A DNA stretch of 34,592 nucleotides from Chryseobacterium rhizosphaerae (GCF_003385455.1 NZ_QNUF01000040.1:1-34592), one strand, 5' to 3'. Positions 25,309-33,977 are shown, counted from the first letter of the stretch. Numbers and translations: made by a program. The notes: generated by a model from the letters alone, not told the origin.

Positions 25309-26535
25309 ATGGAAAATTTCAATGCAGCCAATGAAATACAGGATCTTCAGTATTTTGGTGAATTCGGGGGAGTGAATCCTTCTATTTCAGACAGCTCTAC
25401 TTATACTTTCCTTTCCGCAAAAACAATGTTTGATACTTTTGAAGGAAATGCGGAAGGATGTTATCTGTACTCAAGACATTCCTCTCCAATGAATCTTTAT
25501 CTGGCTCAGGCACTTGCCAAATTGGAAAATACAGAATCCGCCAATGTAACAGCTTCCGGAATGGGTGCTATTACTTCTGTTCTGATGCAGGTATGCAAAG
25601 GTGGAGATCATATTATTTCCAGCAGAACAATTTATGGTGGAACATACGCGTTTCTTAAAAACTTTCTGCCACCTTACCATATTGAAACATCCTTTGTAGA
25701 TATCGGAAATTTCGAGTCTATAGAAAATGCCATACGACCTAATACTAAAGTCATTTACTGTGAAAGTGTAAGCAACCCACTTCTTGAAGTGGCAGATCTT
25801 AGAAAGCTTTCGGAAATCTGTAAAAAACATAATTTAAAACTGATTGTCGACAATACTTTTTCACCTCTTTCCATTTCTCCAACATCACTTGGTGCGGATA
25901 TCGTGATCCATAGTTTAACGAAATTCATTAATGGAAGCAGTGATACTGTAGGTGGTGTCTATTGTGGAACTCAGGAGTTCATTAACGATACAAAAAATGT
26001 AAACTCAGGAGCTTGCATGCTTCTTGGTCCTACTATGGACAGTTTCAGATCTGCCAGTATCTTAAAAAACCTGAGAACCCTGCACATCAGAATGAAACAG
26101 CACAGCTACAATGCAATGTATCTTGCCGAAAGATTTGAAAAAGACGGATTGAAAATATCTTATCCGGGGTTAGAATCTCATAAAAACCATGAATTAATGA
26201 AAAGTATGATTCATGAAGAATACGGATATGGAGGGTTATTAACGCTGGATGCCGGAACTACGGAAAAAGCCAATGAGCTGATGGAAATGATGCAGACAGA
26301 AAACCTGGGTTATCTGGCCGTAAGTTTAGGGTTTTATAAAACCTTATTCTCATGTTCCGGAAAATCTACTTCTTCTGAAATTCCGGAAGAAGAGCGTGCT
26401 TCCATTGGAATTTCTGATGGTTTGATCAGATTCTCCATCGGTTTGGACCACGACATAAAACGAACATACCAAAAAATGAAAGAATGCATGCTTAAAGTAG
26501 GTGTTCTTACCCATGAAAACATTCCTATACTCTAA
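25309..26535 (+). CDS. Cys/Met-metabolism PLP enzyme, methionine gamma-lyase-like
   Basis: A 408-residue fold-type I PLP enzyme. YSRHSSPMN near residue 58 is the phosphate/subunit-interface motif, TASGMGAI sits near residue 83, VDNTFSPL near 180, and the Schiff-base lysine is Lys205 in HSLTKFINGSSD. Gamma-lyases, cystathionine gamma-synthase and O-acetylhomoserine sulfhydrylase share this scaffold. The length, the VGGVYCG stretch and the divergent Lrp-type regulator favour methionine gamma-lyase (methionine to methanethiol, ammonia and 2-oxobutyrate), but substrate cannot be fixed from sequence alone. It ends at a strong terminator. Confidence 0.9.
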   Translation: MENFNAANEIQDLQYFGEFGGVNPSISDSSTYTFLSAKTMFDTFEGNAEGCYLYSRHSSPMNLYLAQALAKLENTESANVTASGMGAITSVLMQVCKGGDHIISSRTIYGGTYAFLKNFLPPYHIETSFVDIGNFESIENAIRPNTKVIYCESVSNPLLEVADLRKLSEICKKHNLKLIVDNTFSPLSISPTSLGADIVIHSLTKFINGSSDTVGGVYCGTQEFINDTKNVNSGACMLLGPTMDSFRSASILKNLRTLHIRMKQHSYNAMYLAERFEKDGLKISYPGLESHKNHELMKSMIHEEYGYGGLLTLDAGTTEKANELMEMMQTENLGYLAVSLGFYKTLFSCSGKSTSSEIPEEERASIGISDGLIRFSIGLDHDIKRTYQKMKECMLKVGVLTHENIPIL

Positions 26536-26547
26536 ATTTATTGTTAT

Positions 26548-26580
26548 AAAAGCTGCCGGTTTTGGCAGCTTTTATTTTTT
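26548..26580 (+). terminator. Terminator of the gamma-lyase-like gene
   Basis: AAAAGCTGCC (26548-26557) pairs perfectly with GGCAGCTTTT (26564-26573), followed by A and six Ts. The right arm overlaps the stop codon of the convergent glycosyltransferase. Confidence 0.92.
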
Positions 26581-27576
26581 ATGGTAATGATGAGGAAAAG
26601 CATCCTCCGGTTTCATCTTAAAAATATTCAGTAAAACCCAGGATTTCAGGAAGCCGTAGCCGTAAGAAAACATCTGAATATAAGTGGATATAACTGCCAT
26701 ACCGGCAATACTTATATTTTTAGTAAGAAGCAAGGCATGGAAAAGTACCAAAAAGGTATACAGCCCATAAAAAGCAAGGATAATTCCTCTTCCCAGCACA
26801 AAATATTCCAGAAATCCCATTATATATCCCAGCATAAATAGCGTTGGAAAAGCAAAAGAGATCTTCACATAATCAGGATGTCTTTGATTAAGAATAGGCC
26901 TTGCACAACCGAATTGATAGACCTGTTTGGAAAATTTTCCAAAATCCACTCTCCGTTTGTGATACACCGCAATATCATCAAAAAAAGCTGTAGTAAAACC
27001 ATTTTCCCAAAGTGTCATTGACAAATCGGGATCCTCTCCTATTCTCATTTCTGAAAATCCGCCTACTTTTTCAAAAACCGCCTTTCTTACGCCCATATTA
27101 AAACTTCTGGGCTGAAATTTTGAAACCGCTTTTTTACTGCCCCTGATTCCTCCTGTTGTAAAAACAGAAGTCATAGAGTATGAAATAGCTTTCTGCATCA
27201 GATTAAAACCTTTATGTGCTTTATCTGCCCCACCAAATGCATCACAAGGAATACTAACGATATCTTTTTTAATATGCTCAATGTAATCCTTCTCAACGAT
27301 TACGTCACTGTCTACAAAAACCAACCATTCATTGGCGGCTCTTGCTGATCCGTAATTCCTTGTCAGTCCCGGTCCGGAATTATCCTTTCTGAAATATTTA
27401 ATATCCAGAACTTCGTCAAAATGATGTATCGTAGGTTTCAGGTCTATCACAGAGCCATCATCCACAATAATAATTTCAAACTCTTTATCCGTCTGTTGGG
27501 TAAGGGAGGTCAGCAACTCAAAAAGCTCGTCTTTTCGGTTGTAAATAGCAACAATAATGGAAATACTAGGTTTCAA
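26572..27576 (-). CDS. Family 2 glycosyltransferase with C-terminal membrane helices
   Basis: A 334-residue GT-A enzyme that probably moves a sugar from a nucleotide donor to a lipid or glycan at the inner membrane. The nucleotide-binding N-terminus reads SIIVAIYNRKDEL and IIIVDDGS, the metal-binding DxD is Asp89-Ser-Asp91, and GEDPDLSMTLW (near residue 180) is the catalytic-base region. Hydrophobic helices near residues 235-290 anchor it. The start is TTG at 27576: no in-frame ATG lies near, and an in-frame TGA occurs 15 bases upstream. The final codons overlap the terminator of the convergent gene. No other polysaccharide genes are adjacent, so the acceptor is unknown. Confidence 0.9.
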   Translation of the reverse strand: MKPSISIIVAIYNRKDELFELLTSLTQQTDKEFEIIIVDDGSVIDLKPTIHHFDEVLDIKYFRKDNSGPGLTRNYGSARAANEWLVFVDSDVIVEKDYIEHIKKDIVSIPCDAFGGADKAHKGFNLMQKAISYSMTSVFTTGGIRGSKKAVSKFQPRSFNMGVRKAVFEKVGGFSEMRIGEDPDLSMTLWENGFTTAFFDDIAVYHKRRVDFGKFSKQVYQFGCARPILNQRHPDYVKISFAFPTLFMLGYIMGFLEYFVLGRGIILAFYGLYTFLVLFHALLLTKNISIAGMAVISTYIQMFSYGYGFLKSWVLLNIFKMKPEDAFPHHYHKK

Positions 27577-27789
27577 ATTGAAAATTTGTCAAAATTAACC
27601 ATTCATAAAGGAATTCACAAACAGTTTAACAGGTATTCACCGAAATTAACACCATCATGCTTTTAGACAGCATTTTAATCACGGGCTCCCGAGGTAGTAA
27701 TTCCCTTCGTTTGTTGATTTTAATATATTAAATTGACATTTTAAATAAATGAGAACTATACTATTGATGGAAATATAAAAGATCCTTTC

Positions 27790-27827
27790 AAAAAAAAGAA
27801 CAAATTTCAATTTGAAATCTGTTCTTT
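27790..27827 (-). terminator. Terminator of the GH18 gene
   Basis: On the minus strand AAAGAACAGATTTCA pairs with TGAAATTTGTTCTTT (27813-27827 with 27795-27809, one G-U) across three bases and runs into a T tract, 9 bases past the stop. Confidence 0.9.
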
Positions 27828-27836
27828 AAATAGAAA

Positions 27837-29120
27837 CTATAATTTTATTAATTTCCATTTTTGGGCATTCGTTCCATTATCTGTATATATTTGTACCTGA
27901 GTTCCATTAGCTGTACCGGAATTGGATACATCTAAAGATTTTGTAGGAGCATTAAGAGGCTGTAGCTTATAGTATCCTCCACCCACATCGGTAATTTTCC
28001 ATTTTTGGGCGGTATTACTATTAGAAGCCCAAAGCTGAACTTTTGTTCCGTCTGTTGTCCCTGCATTCAAAACATCCAATACACTAGTACCATTCGTTGC
28101 AGAAACCAACTGATAGGTGGCTCCGGAAGTAATTCCACCTATTGGCGTTGTTCCGTCTCCATACACCGTATTTTGTCCATACAGCACATTGGTAGCACCC
28201 GAAAAATAAGAAGCTATATTGGTAGCACCCAAATCATAATACAGAAAAACACCATATCCATCATTCTTAGTTCTCTGTGCAAAGCTTGTAGCGGTAGAAC
28301 TACTTGTAAAAGAAGAAGTTCCCGGATTTACATTCACTGCAGCAGCACCTTTATGAGCACTATCCAAACCCGGTATATTAGGAGCAGAATATGTACTGTA
28401 ATAAGGATTCCAGGCATAATCTACTTTCGATCCAACCGTTACCCCATTATAAGAAAGATTGCTCGCGGAAGGGCCAATATTGTAAAAAGAAATAATCTTT
28501 GTGGGAAGTAGGTCCCTAAGGGCAGTCACCAGATAAACAAATGAAGACTGATTAGGTTGAGCAGTCCCATTAGCCCCATAATTGGCGTATTCATCATCAA
28601 AGTCAATACCATCCAAGCCATAAGTATTCACAGCATCAGCTAATTCCTGAGCAAAAGCCTGAGCTGCAGCCTGAGTCGGAAAATTGGCAAATCCAGCTCC
28701 CTGGTGGTTACCTAGAATTGATAACATGACTTTAATTCCTTTATCCTGCAGAGGTTTTATATAGGTATTTTTATTGGTAAGTACATTGGTAACCTGATCA
28801 TTAAAATGCAAATAGGCCTTCTGAGTAGAAGTATTATAGTTGATGTTGGCAGCAAAAATAATGGCGACATCAAAAAGCTGCCTTCCATCCGCCAGTTTAT
28901 ATTTACCTACTTCCCGGATATCATTGTTATTCACCTCAACATACATAACAGAAAGAGGATTCTTTCCAAAAGCAGCAACTTTGGAATTCAAATCTCCTCT
29001 GGCTGATAAAGATTGATCTTTTGAAGTTGTTGAATCTTCCAAACGATCAGAATTACATGAAACAATACTGAGCATGCTCATCAATAAAATACATAGAGAT
29101 ACTAAACTAATTTTTTTCAT
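27837..29120 (-). CDS. GH18 endo-beta-N-acetylglucosaminidase-like lipoprotein with ricin-type lectin domain
   Basis: A 427-residue lipoprotein with signal peptide II and lipobox IVSC at Cys22. The catalytic domain (about 50-315) has LDGIDFDDEYANYG, the EndoH/EndoF1 form of the GH18 DxxDxDxE motif. Asp175 and Glu177 align with the catalytic pair of Endo H. Such enzymes cut between the two core GlcNAc residues of high-mannose N-glycans. The last ~100 residues are two halves of a ricin B-type fold, each ending in a Q-x-W motif (AQKWKI, AQKWKL), which probably bind glycan. It is likely tethered to the outer membrane and used to release host or environmental glycans. No glycan-uptake (SusCD) genes are adjacent. 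Confidence 0.9.
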   Translation of the reverse strand: MKKISLVSLCILLMSMLSIVSCNSDRLEDSTTSKDQSLSARGDLNSKVAAFGKNPLSVMYVEVNNNDIREVGKYKLADGRQLFDVAIIFAANINYNTSTQKAYLHFNDQVTNVLTNKNTYIKPLQDKGIKVMLSILGNHQGAGFANFPTQAAAQAFAQELADAVNTYGLDGIDFDDEYANYGANGTAQPNQSSFVYLVTALRDLLPTKIISFYNIGPSASNLSYNGVTVGSKVDYAWNPYYSTYSAPNIPGLDSAHKGAAAVNVNPGTSSFTSSSTATSFAQRTKNDGYGVFLYYDLGATNIASYFSGATNVLYGQNTVYGDGTTPIGGITSGATYQLVSATNGTSVLDVLNAGTTDGTKVQLWASNSNTAQKWKITDVGGGYYKLQPLNAPTKSLDVSNSGTANGTQVQIYTDNGTNAQKWKLIKL

Positions 29121-29530
29121 AATACAATTGTTTATTTCAAATGTAAAATAAGACCCAGTAAATCATTAATGATAAATTATCAAAATCATACACTATTTTA
29201 TCAAAAAGAAATAAATAAAATAAACAATAGTAAATAAAAATACAAAACAAATAACAGATTCTTATTTTTTCAAAAAATAAGATGGTATTAAAAAAAGCAA
29301 ACCGGAATTAAAATATAAACATATGACTAAAGCTGTTGAAAGAAAAAGTAAACAGCAGCAGAAAAAATACATAGAAAATAAACTTCTGAAATAAACAATC
29401 CAAGAATATGGAGTGCAAAACAACAGGCTGATGAAATCAAAAATCCAATTAAATAGTGATAGCCAGTGTAAGTAAAGAATATTGAAAGGGTATCGGGTTT
29501 TTAAGAACAAAGAACAATAATACGAAGCCT

Positions 29531-29695
29531 ATGCAAGCAAGGCCATACTTATCTACTCTAGTCTGTATTTGGATCTCACTTTTTGGGGGTTTGATGACCC
29601 TTCTCATTGGAAGTCGACGAACCTCCCAACAACTCCAGCGCATCAAAAACAACACCTATTATATCAAAAATATTCCAGGACATAGATTAACTTAA
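29531..29695 (+). CDS. Possible 54-residue membrane peptide
   Basis: ATG at 29531 to TAA at 29695 encodes a peptide with a hydrophobic stretch (about residues 7-27, LSTLVCIWISLFGG...) followed by a basic, Gln/Arg-rich tail (GSRRTSQQLQRIK). Its base composition is richer in GC than the surrounding spacer, which argues for coding use or for a transferred remnant. I see no strong ribosome-binding site and no recognised family. It is oriented opposite to both neighbours. Confidence 0.35.
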   Translation: MQARPYLSTLVCIWISLFGGLMTLLIGSRRTSQQLQRIKNNTYYIKNIPGHRLT

Positions 29696-29724
29696 AGGTT
29701 AAACAAAATTTTGAATATCTAAAA

Positions 29725-29752
29725 GCAAAAACCCTTCCATAACAGGAAGGGT
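29725..29752 (-). terminator. Terminator of the rRNA methyltransferase gene
   Basis: ACCCTTCC and GGAAGGGT (29731-29738 with 29745-29752) form a perfect 8-bp stem with a 6-base loop. On the minus strand TTTTTGCTTTT follows. It starts 11 bases past the stop. Confidence 0.88.
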
Positions 29753-29763
29753 CTATAAAATAT

Positions 29764-30927
29764 TTATTGATTTTCGAGTTTGTGGATCTTTTTAGTTCCT
29801 TCATACATCTCATACTGTAAAAATCTGGTTTCCAGTTTTCCATTGAAAAGTTTAATCTTTCTGGAAGGACGCAGCCCTATTTTTTTAACAGCTTCCAAAT
29901 CGGATGAAATTAACCATGCTAATGTATTCGGATAGTTTGTTTTAAAGGTATCCCCTATTTTTTTGTAGAAATCATCGTCATTGATAGAGATTCTTTCATC
30001 ATAAGGAGGGTTAAATACCATCAGTAATGGGAAAAGTTCTTTCTTGGAATCAAAAAAGTTCTGTTTTTTGATCTCAATTACATCTTCCATTTCCGCAGCA
30101 TCAATATTTGCTTTGGCAGCATTCAGCATTTTGCCATCAATATCATATCCTACAATTTTTCCATCGAACTGTTTCACTCTGTTAATTCTGAACTCTTTAA
30201 TTTTCGAAAACAGATCAGCATCATAATTCTTCCAGTTTTGGAAAGCAAATCCTCTTCTGAAGATCTGTGCCGGAAGGTCCAGCGCAATCATAGCAGCCTC
30301 AATCAGTAATGTTCCCGAACCACACATAGGATCAAGGAAGTTACCTTTCCCATTCCAGCCGGCAAGCTGAAGCATCCCGCTGGCAAGGACTTCATTAATA
30401 GGAGCTTCTCCCTGCTCTCTTCTGTATCCTCTCTTAAATAAAGGATCTCCAGAAGAATCCAGTGAAATCATCACCAATTCTCTGTCGATATGAAGATGGA
30501 ATTTAATATCCGGATTTCTTGTTTCTACATTAGGACGTCTCTTGAATTTATCCTGAAAATAATCTACAATAGCATCCTTCATTTTTAATGTCACAAACTG
30601 TGAATGCTTAAATGTTTCAGAATTCACTGTTGAATCAATAGCAAAAGACTGGTCAACACTCAAAAAGTCTTCCCATGGAAATTTAAAAAGCCTGTCATAA
30701 AACTGATGCTGGTTAAAAGCCTTAAACTCATGAATCGGCACTAAGATTTTTAATGCTGTTCTTGCTGAGTAATTAACTTTGTAAAGAAAACCAAGATCTC
30801 CTTCACAATTTACCGCTCTGTTTTTAATTTCGACATTTCTTCCCCCTAATTTCTTGATTTCTTCCGCCAGAATCTGCTCAAGTCCGAAGAATGTTTTTAT
30901 CTGAATTTTTATATTTTCTGTGTCCAT
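29764..30927 (-). CDS. THUMP-domain class I RNA methyltransferase, RlmL-like
   Basis: A 387-residue SAM-dependent methyltransferase resembling the N-terminal half of E. coli RlmL, which makes m2G2445 in 23S rRNA. A ferredoxin-like/THUMP RNA-binding region spans about residues 1-160. The Rossmann methyltransferase domain has the SAM motif DPMCGSGTLLIEAA at 199-212, VGYDIDGKML near 258, and the catalytic NPPY at 306-309, typical of N-methylation of guanine. The second (RlmK-like) methyltransferase domain of E. coli RlmL is absent, as in many non-enteric homologues. It is divergent from a second SAM methyltransferase. Confidence 0.92.
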   Translation of the reverse strand: MDTENIKIQIKTFFGLEQILAEEIKKLGGRNVEIKNRAVNCEGDLGFLYKVNYSARTALKILVPIHEFKAFNQHQFYDRLFKFPWEDFLSVDQSFAIDSTVNSETFKHSQFVTLKMKDAIVDYFQDKFKRRPNVETRNPDIKFHLHIDRELVMISLDSSGDPLFKRGYRREQGEAPINEVLASGMLQLAGWNGKGNFLDPMCGSGTLLIEAAMIALDLPAQIFRRGFAFQNWKNYDADLFSKIKEFRINRVKQFDGKIVGYDIDGKMLNAAKANIDAAEMEDVIEIKKQNFFDSKKELFPLLMVFNPPYDERISINDDDFYKKIGDTFKTNYPNTLAWLISSDLEAVKKIGLRPSRKIKLFNGKLETRFLQYEMYEGTKKIHKLENQ

Positions 30928-31025
30928 AAGTAAAAATTAAAAGTATAAAGGTTTAATAATTAAAAGATTAGCTATCCAACGTATTGATCAATTGAATTTT
31001 TCAATCTTTTAATGTTGTAAAATAC

Positions 31026-31059
31026 TTTGCTTTTAACCGCACAAATTTAGTTATTTTTG
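31026..31059 (+). promoter_or_regulatory. Bacteroidetes-type promoter of the methyltransferase-ZIP operon
   Basis: TTTG at 31026-31029 and TATTTTTG at 31052-31059 match the -33 and -7 consensus exactly, 22 bases apart. The ATG at 31064 lies only 4 bases past the -7 box, so the mRNA would be leaderless or nearly so. Confidence 0.65.
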
Positions 31060-31063
31060 CATT

Positions 31064-31789
31064 ATGGAATGGTTTGAATCTTGGTTTGATACCCCTTATT
31101 ATCATTTGCTTTATAGCAACAGAGACTATACTGAAGCCGAAAACTTCATTACAAAGCTTACTGCGGACCTTCAGCTGCCGCCTAATTCAAAAATTATAGA
31201 TCTTGCTTGCGGCAAGGGAAGACACTCCGTTTTTCTGAACAAACTGGGATATGATGTTTTAGGGCTCGACCTGTCCAGACAGAGTATTGAATCTGATAAA
31301 CAATTTGAAAATCAGACACTGGTTTTTGATGTTCACGATATGAGAAATCCTATTGATGCAGATCCTATGGATGCTGTTTTCAATTTATTTACAAGTTTTG
31401 GCTATTTTGATAATGAAAATGATGATAAAAAAGTTTTTCAGTCTGTATACAATGCTTTAAAACCGGGAGGTTATTTTGTACTGGATTATCTTAATGAAGA
31501 ATATGTAAGAAAAAATATAGTTCCTGAGACCATAATCACAAGGGGTGACATTGATTTTAAGATTCTGAAAAAAATAGAAGGCAGGCATGTGATTAAAGAT
31601 ATTCGTTTTGAAGCAGATGATAAGCCTTTTCATTTCTTTGAAAAAGTAAAGCTCCACACATTAGAAGCTATTAATACTTATGCTTCTAAATGTGGCTTTG
31701 AAAGAATAAAAATCTGGGGAGATTACCAGCTGAATGAATTTGATAGAGAAAGTTCCCCACGTTGTATCAATTTATTTAAGAAAAAATAA
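31064..31789 (+). CDS. Class I SAM-dependent methyltransferase, substrate unknown
   Basis: A 241-residue methyltransferase opening with MEWFESWFDTPYYHLLY, a sequence type common to a family of small soluble methyltransferases. The SAM-binding loop is IIDLACGKGRHS (Asp46 to about 55), the acidic residue closing strand 2 is in VLGLDLS (near 73), and a Phe-rich NLFTSFGYF segment near residue 107 takes the place of motif IV. No RNA, DNA or protein target motif is visible. Its stop overlaps the start of the ZIP transporter by one base (TAATG), so the two are translationally coupled. Confidence 0.9.
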   Translation: MEWFESWFDTPYYHLLYSNRDYTEAENFITKLTADLQLPPNSKIIDLACGKGRHSVFLNKLGYDVLGLDLSRQSIESDKQFENQTLVFDVHDMRNPIDADPMDAVFNLFTSFGYFDNENDDKKVFQSVYNALKPGGYFVLDYLNEEYVRKNIVPETIITRGDIDFKILKKIEGRHVIKDIRFEADDKPFHFFEKVKLHTLEAINTYASKCGFERIKIWGDYQLNEFDRESSPRCINLFKKK

Positions 31790-32505
31790 TGACCACAGTA
31801 CTTTTACTGATTTTAAGTGTAATTGCAGGAGTATTTCTGGGAAAACACTTTGGCAAAAAAGAAAAACTGGCTAAAAATCTTTTGATCTTAAGTGCCGGTT
31901 TTTTGATTACGATATGCCTGAATGAAGTCTTTCCACAGGTTTATACCTCATCAGAAAGCAACAATCTTGGAATATTTGTGATTGCAGGTGTTCTTTTGCA
32001 GATGATTCTGGAAGCATTAACCAAAGGTTTTGAACACGGACATTTTCATCACCACAGCGACCACAATATACTTCCTGTTGCTTTAATGGTAGGGCTATTT
32101 ATTCATGCCTTTATAGAGGGAATCCCTCTTGCCAATGAAGAACATGAATTGTCACCTTACCTACTAGGGATTGTATTTCACAATCTACCGATCTCTTTTA
32201 TTCTGGGAGCATTTTTGTTCAACAGGCATGAAGAGTCGAAAAGTAAATCATCATATCCTTCTTTACTGATTGTCGCTCTTTTTGCACTCGCTTCACCCAT
32301 GGGAATGTTATTAGGAAATTATTTCAACCCAAATCTGCAGCCTTATTTTCTGGCTATCGTAGGAGGGATTTTCCTTCATATTTCCTCAGTGATTATTTTC
32401 GAGAGCAATAAGAACCACAATATAGACTGGGTAAAAATAGGACTGGTAGTACTGGGAGTTTCACTGGCGCTTTTCATGCATATCTTCCACCAGCATCCGC
32501 ATTAA
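31789..32505 (+). CDS. ZIP-family metal (Zn2+/Fe2+) transporter
   Basis: A 238-residue inner-membrane importer of divalent metals. Seven or eight hydrophobic helices are visible. The His-rich loop HGHFHHHSDHN (from His83) lies between helices 3 and 4. Helix 4 carries HAFIEG (His106, Glu110) and helix 5 carries HNLP (His131), the residues that form the ZIP binuclear metal site. It overlaps the methyltransferase gene by one base and ends at a bidirectional terminator. No Zur or Fur box is obvious upstream of the operon. Confidence 0.92.
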   Translation: MTTVLLLILSVIAGVFLGKHFGKKEKLAKNLLILSAGFLITICLNEVFPQVYTSSESNNLGIFVIAGVLLQMILEALTKGFEHGHFHHHSDHNILPVALMVGLFIHAFIEGIPLANEEHELSPYLLGIVFHNLPISFILGAFLFNRHEESKSKSSYPSLLIVALFALASPMGMLLGNYFNPNLQPYFLAIVGGIFLHISSVIIFESNKNHNIDWVKIGLVVLGVSLALFMHIFHQHPH

Positions 32506-32524
32506 TATATACTTTAAAAAAATA

Positions 32525-32555
32525 AAAAAGCTCCGAATATTCTTCGGAGCTTTTT
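32525..32555. terminator. Bidirectional terminator between the ZIP and FadL-like genes
   Basis: AAAAAGCTCCGAA (32525-32537) pairs perfectly with TTCGGAGCTTTTT (32543-32555) across TATTC. T tracts exist on both strands, and the flanking genes converge here. Confidence 0.95.
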
Positions 32556-32573
32556 ATGTATATGTTCAGAAAC

Positions 32574-33977
32574 TTAGAATTTCCATCCCAAAGTAAGGAA
32601 GAAATTATTTCTGGTATTTTTCACATTGGAAACTGCATAAGCATCGCTGCTTACAATATTCGATGGAGAATAATAAGCAGAATCTACCTGATCTGAAAGC
32701 ACTCCTCTCAAGAAAGGATTATTGTACTTTGATGTTATATTCTGGTAAGAAGCATCAATATAGAATGATTTGAAATCATATCCTATACCGAATGAAATAA
32801 GATTTCTGTCACTCAACATAAGATTACTGTATGACTGATTGTCCTGGGCAATACCGGCATCATTATAACTGCTGATAGCAATAGCATCCATAGGACTGGA
32901 AATATAAGAATAACCTCCTCTCAGTCTGAATTGCTGTACTCTGTATTCAGCCCCCAGTCTAAGCTCTGATAAGTTTTTGTAATTATCCTTAAAGAAATCG
33001 TTCAGTTCTCTTTCCGCTGATCCATACACTTTATAATCAGGTTTTGTAAGTCCTAGTGTATAATCTACGTTCAATGAAAAATTCTTATTGGCTACGAATG
33101 CAGCACTTACTGTTGCCTTAAGCGGTGTAGTAAGCTTTCTGTTCTCATACCCTATTCCATCTCCTGTATTGGCATCGTTATAATAATTATAATCTCTGTC
33201 AATAGTCCAGAAAGTAGGTGTTTCCAAAGCTGCTCCCACTCTGAAATTAGGACTTAGCTTCCCTATTACCCCTAATGAAGCTGAAAACCCTGAAGATCTT
33301 TCAAAATATGGAGTATTCTGCTTACTGAAATATTCCATAGATTTATTTTGAATAGATTGGAAAGCTGCTGTATCATACTGATCGATTGATGTACTCAAAA
33401 AGTTAAGACCTGCTCCAACATAGAAGCTATGATTATAATTCGCTCCAACCCCAAAACTCATTTTTGATAAATGACCATATCGGTTGTAAGCGTGTCCTGC
33501 AAATGCTGAACTTTTATCCGTATCAAAATCATAAATCATTTTATTATTCCCAGCCGATTCTACATAATTATCAAGAGACTGATTGGAATAGTTGATCCCT
33601 ATGTTGATAAATTTCCATGCTGTTTCGGTCATCAATGGAAAAGCAATAACACCTCCCACATTTCCAAGATCAGTCTTGGTTTTGTTATAGTCTAAGGTAG
33701 AACCTGCCCAAGTACTGCTGTTTTTATTACCGGCAACAGATAAAGTTCCTGAAATTTCTCCGGAAATAGCAACTCCTAAACCTGCGGGGTTGGTAAGCAA
33801 TGAGTTGGCATCTCCACCTAATGCTCCGTTAGCACCTGCCATCCCATTAAACTTAGCCGATCCCACCATAGGAGAACTGGAATAAACATCTACAGTATTC
33901 CTTATCACGGAAACATCCTGTGCCTGCGCAAAGAAAGCCGCAGAAACACTCATTAATACTAAAGATTTTTTTAACAT
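32574..33977 (-). CDS. OmpP1/FadL-family outer-membrane transport protein
   Basis: A 467-residue outer-membrane beta-barrel of the FadL/TodX type, which in other bacteria takes up long-chain fatty acids and hydrophobic compounds. A Sec signal peptide ends at AQAQ (about residue 20). The N-terminal hatch has the family signature GDANSLLTNPAGLG (about residues 53-68). The rest alternates amphipathic strands rich in Tyr, Asn and Gly, and the protein ends in GWKF, an aromatic C-terminus suited to BAM insertion. In Bacteroidetes it is sometimes labelled hemin receptor; nothing here supports haem specificity. It follows the glycine-rich gene by 31 bases, suggesting an operon. Confidence 0.9.
   Translation of the reverse strand: MLKKSLVLMSVSAAFFAQAQDVSVIRNTVDVYSSSPMVGSAKFNGMAGANGALGGDANSLLTNPAGLGVAISGEISGTLSVAGNKNSSTWAGSTLDYNKTKTDLGNVGGVIAFPLMTETAWKFINIGINYSNQSLDNYVESAGNNKMIYDFDTDKSSAFAGHAYNRYGHLSKMSFGVGANYNHSFYVGAGLNFLSTSIDQYDTAAFQSIQNKSMEYFSKQNTPYFERSSGFSASLGVIGKLSPNFRVGAALETPTFWTIDRDYNYYNDANTGDGIGYENRKLTTPLKATVSAAFVANKNFSLNVDYTLGLTKPDYKVYGSAERELNDFFKDNYKNLSELRLGAEYRVQQFRLRGGYSYISSPMDAIAISSYNDAGIAQDNQSYSNLMLSDRNLISFGIGYDFKSFYIDASYQNITSKYNNPFLRGVLSDQVDSAYYSPSNIVSSDAYAVSNVKNTRNNFFLTLGWKF

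Larger units (their letters stand above)
29121..29763. other. A/T-rich spacer with one possible small gene
   Basis: These 643 bases lie between the starts and ends of two minus-strand genes. The first ~350 bases are extremely A/T-rich and hold no convincing frame. A patch with visibly higher GC at about 29525-29660 contains the 54-codon plus-strand frame listed separately. The rlmL-like terminator occupies 29731-29752. Confidence 0.6.

Noticed and set aside
28005..28511. 168-residue plus-strand frame opposite the GH18 gene
   Set aside because: Ser/Ile/Arg/Cys-rich shadow of the coding strand of a well-supported gene.
29262..29510. 82-residue Phe/Leu/Cys-rich minus-strand frame
   Set aside because: Composition is what A/T-rich DNA gives by chance; there is no start context, and the sequence looks unlike a real membrane protein.
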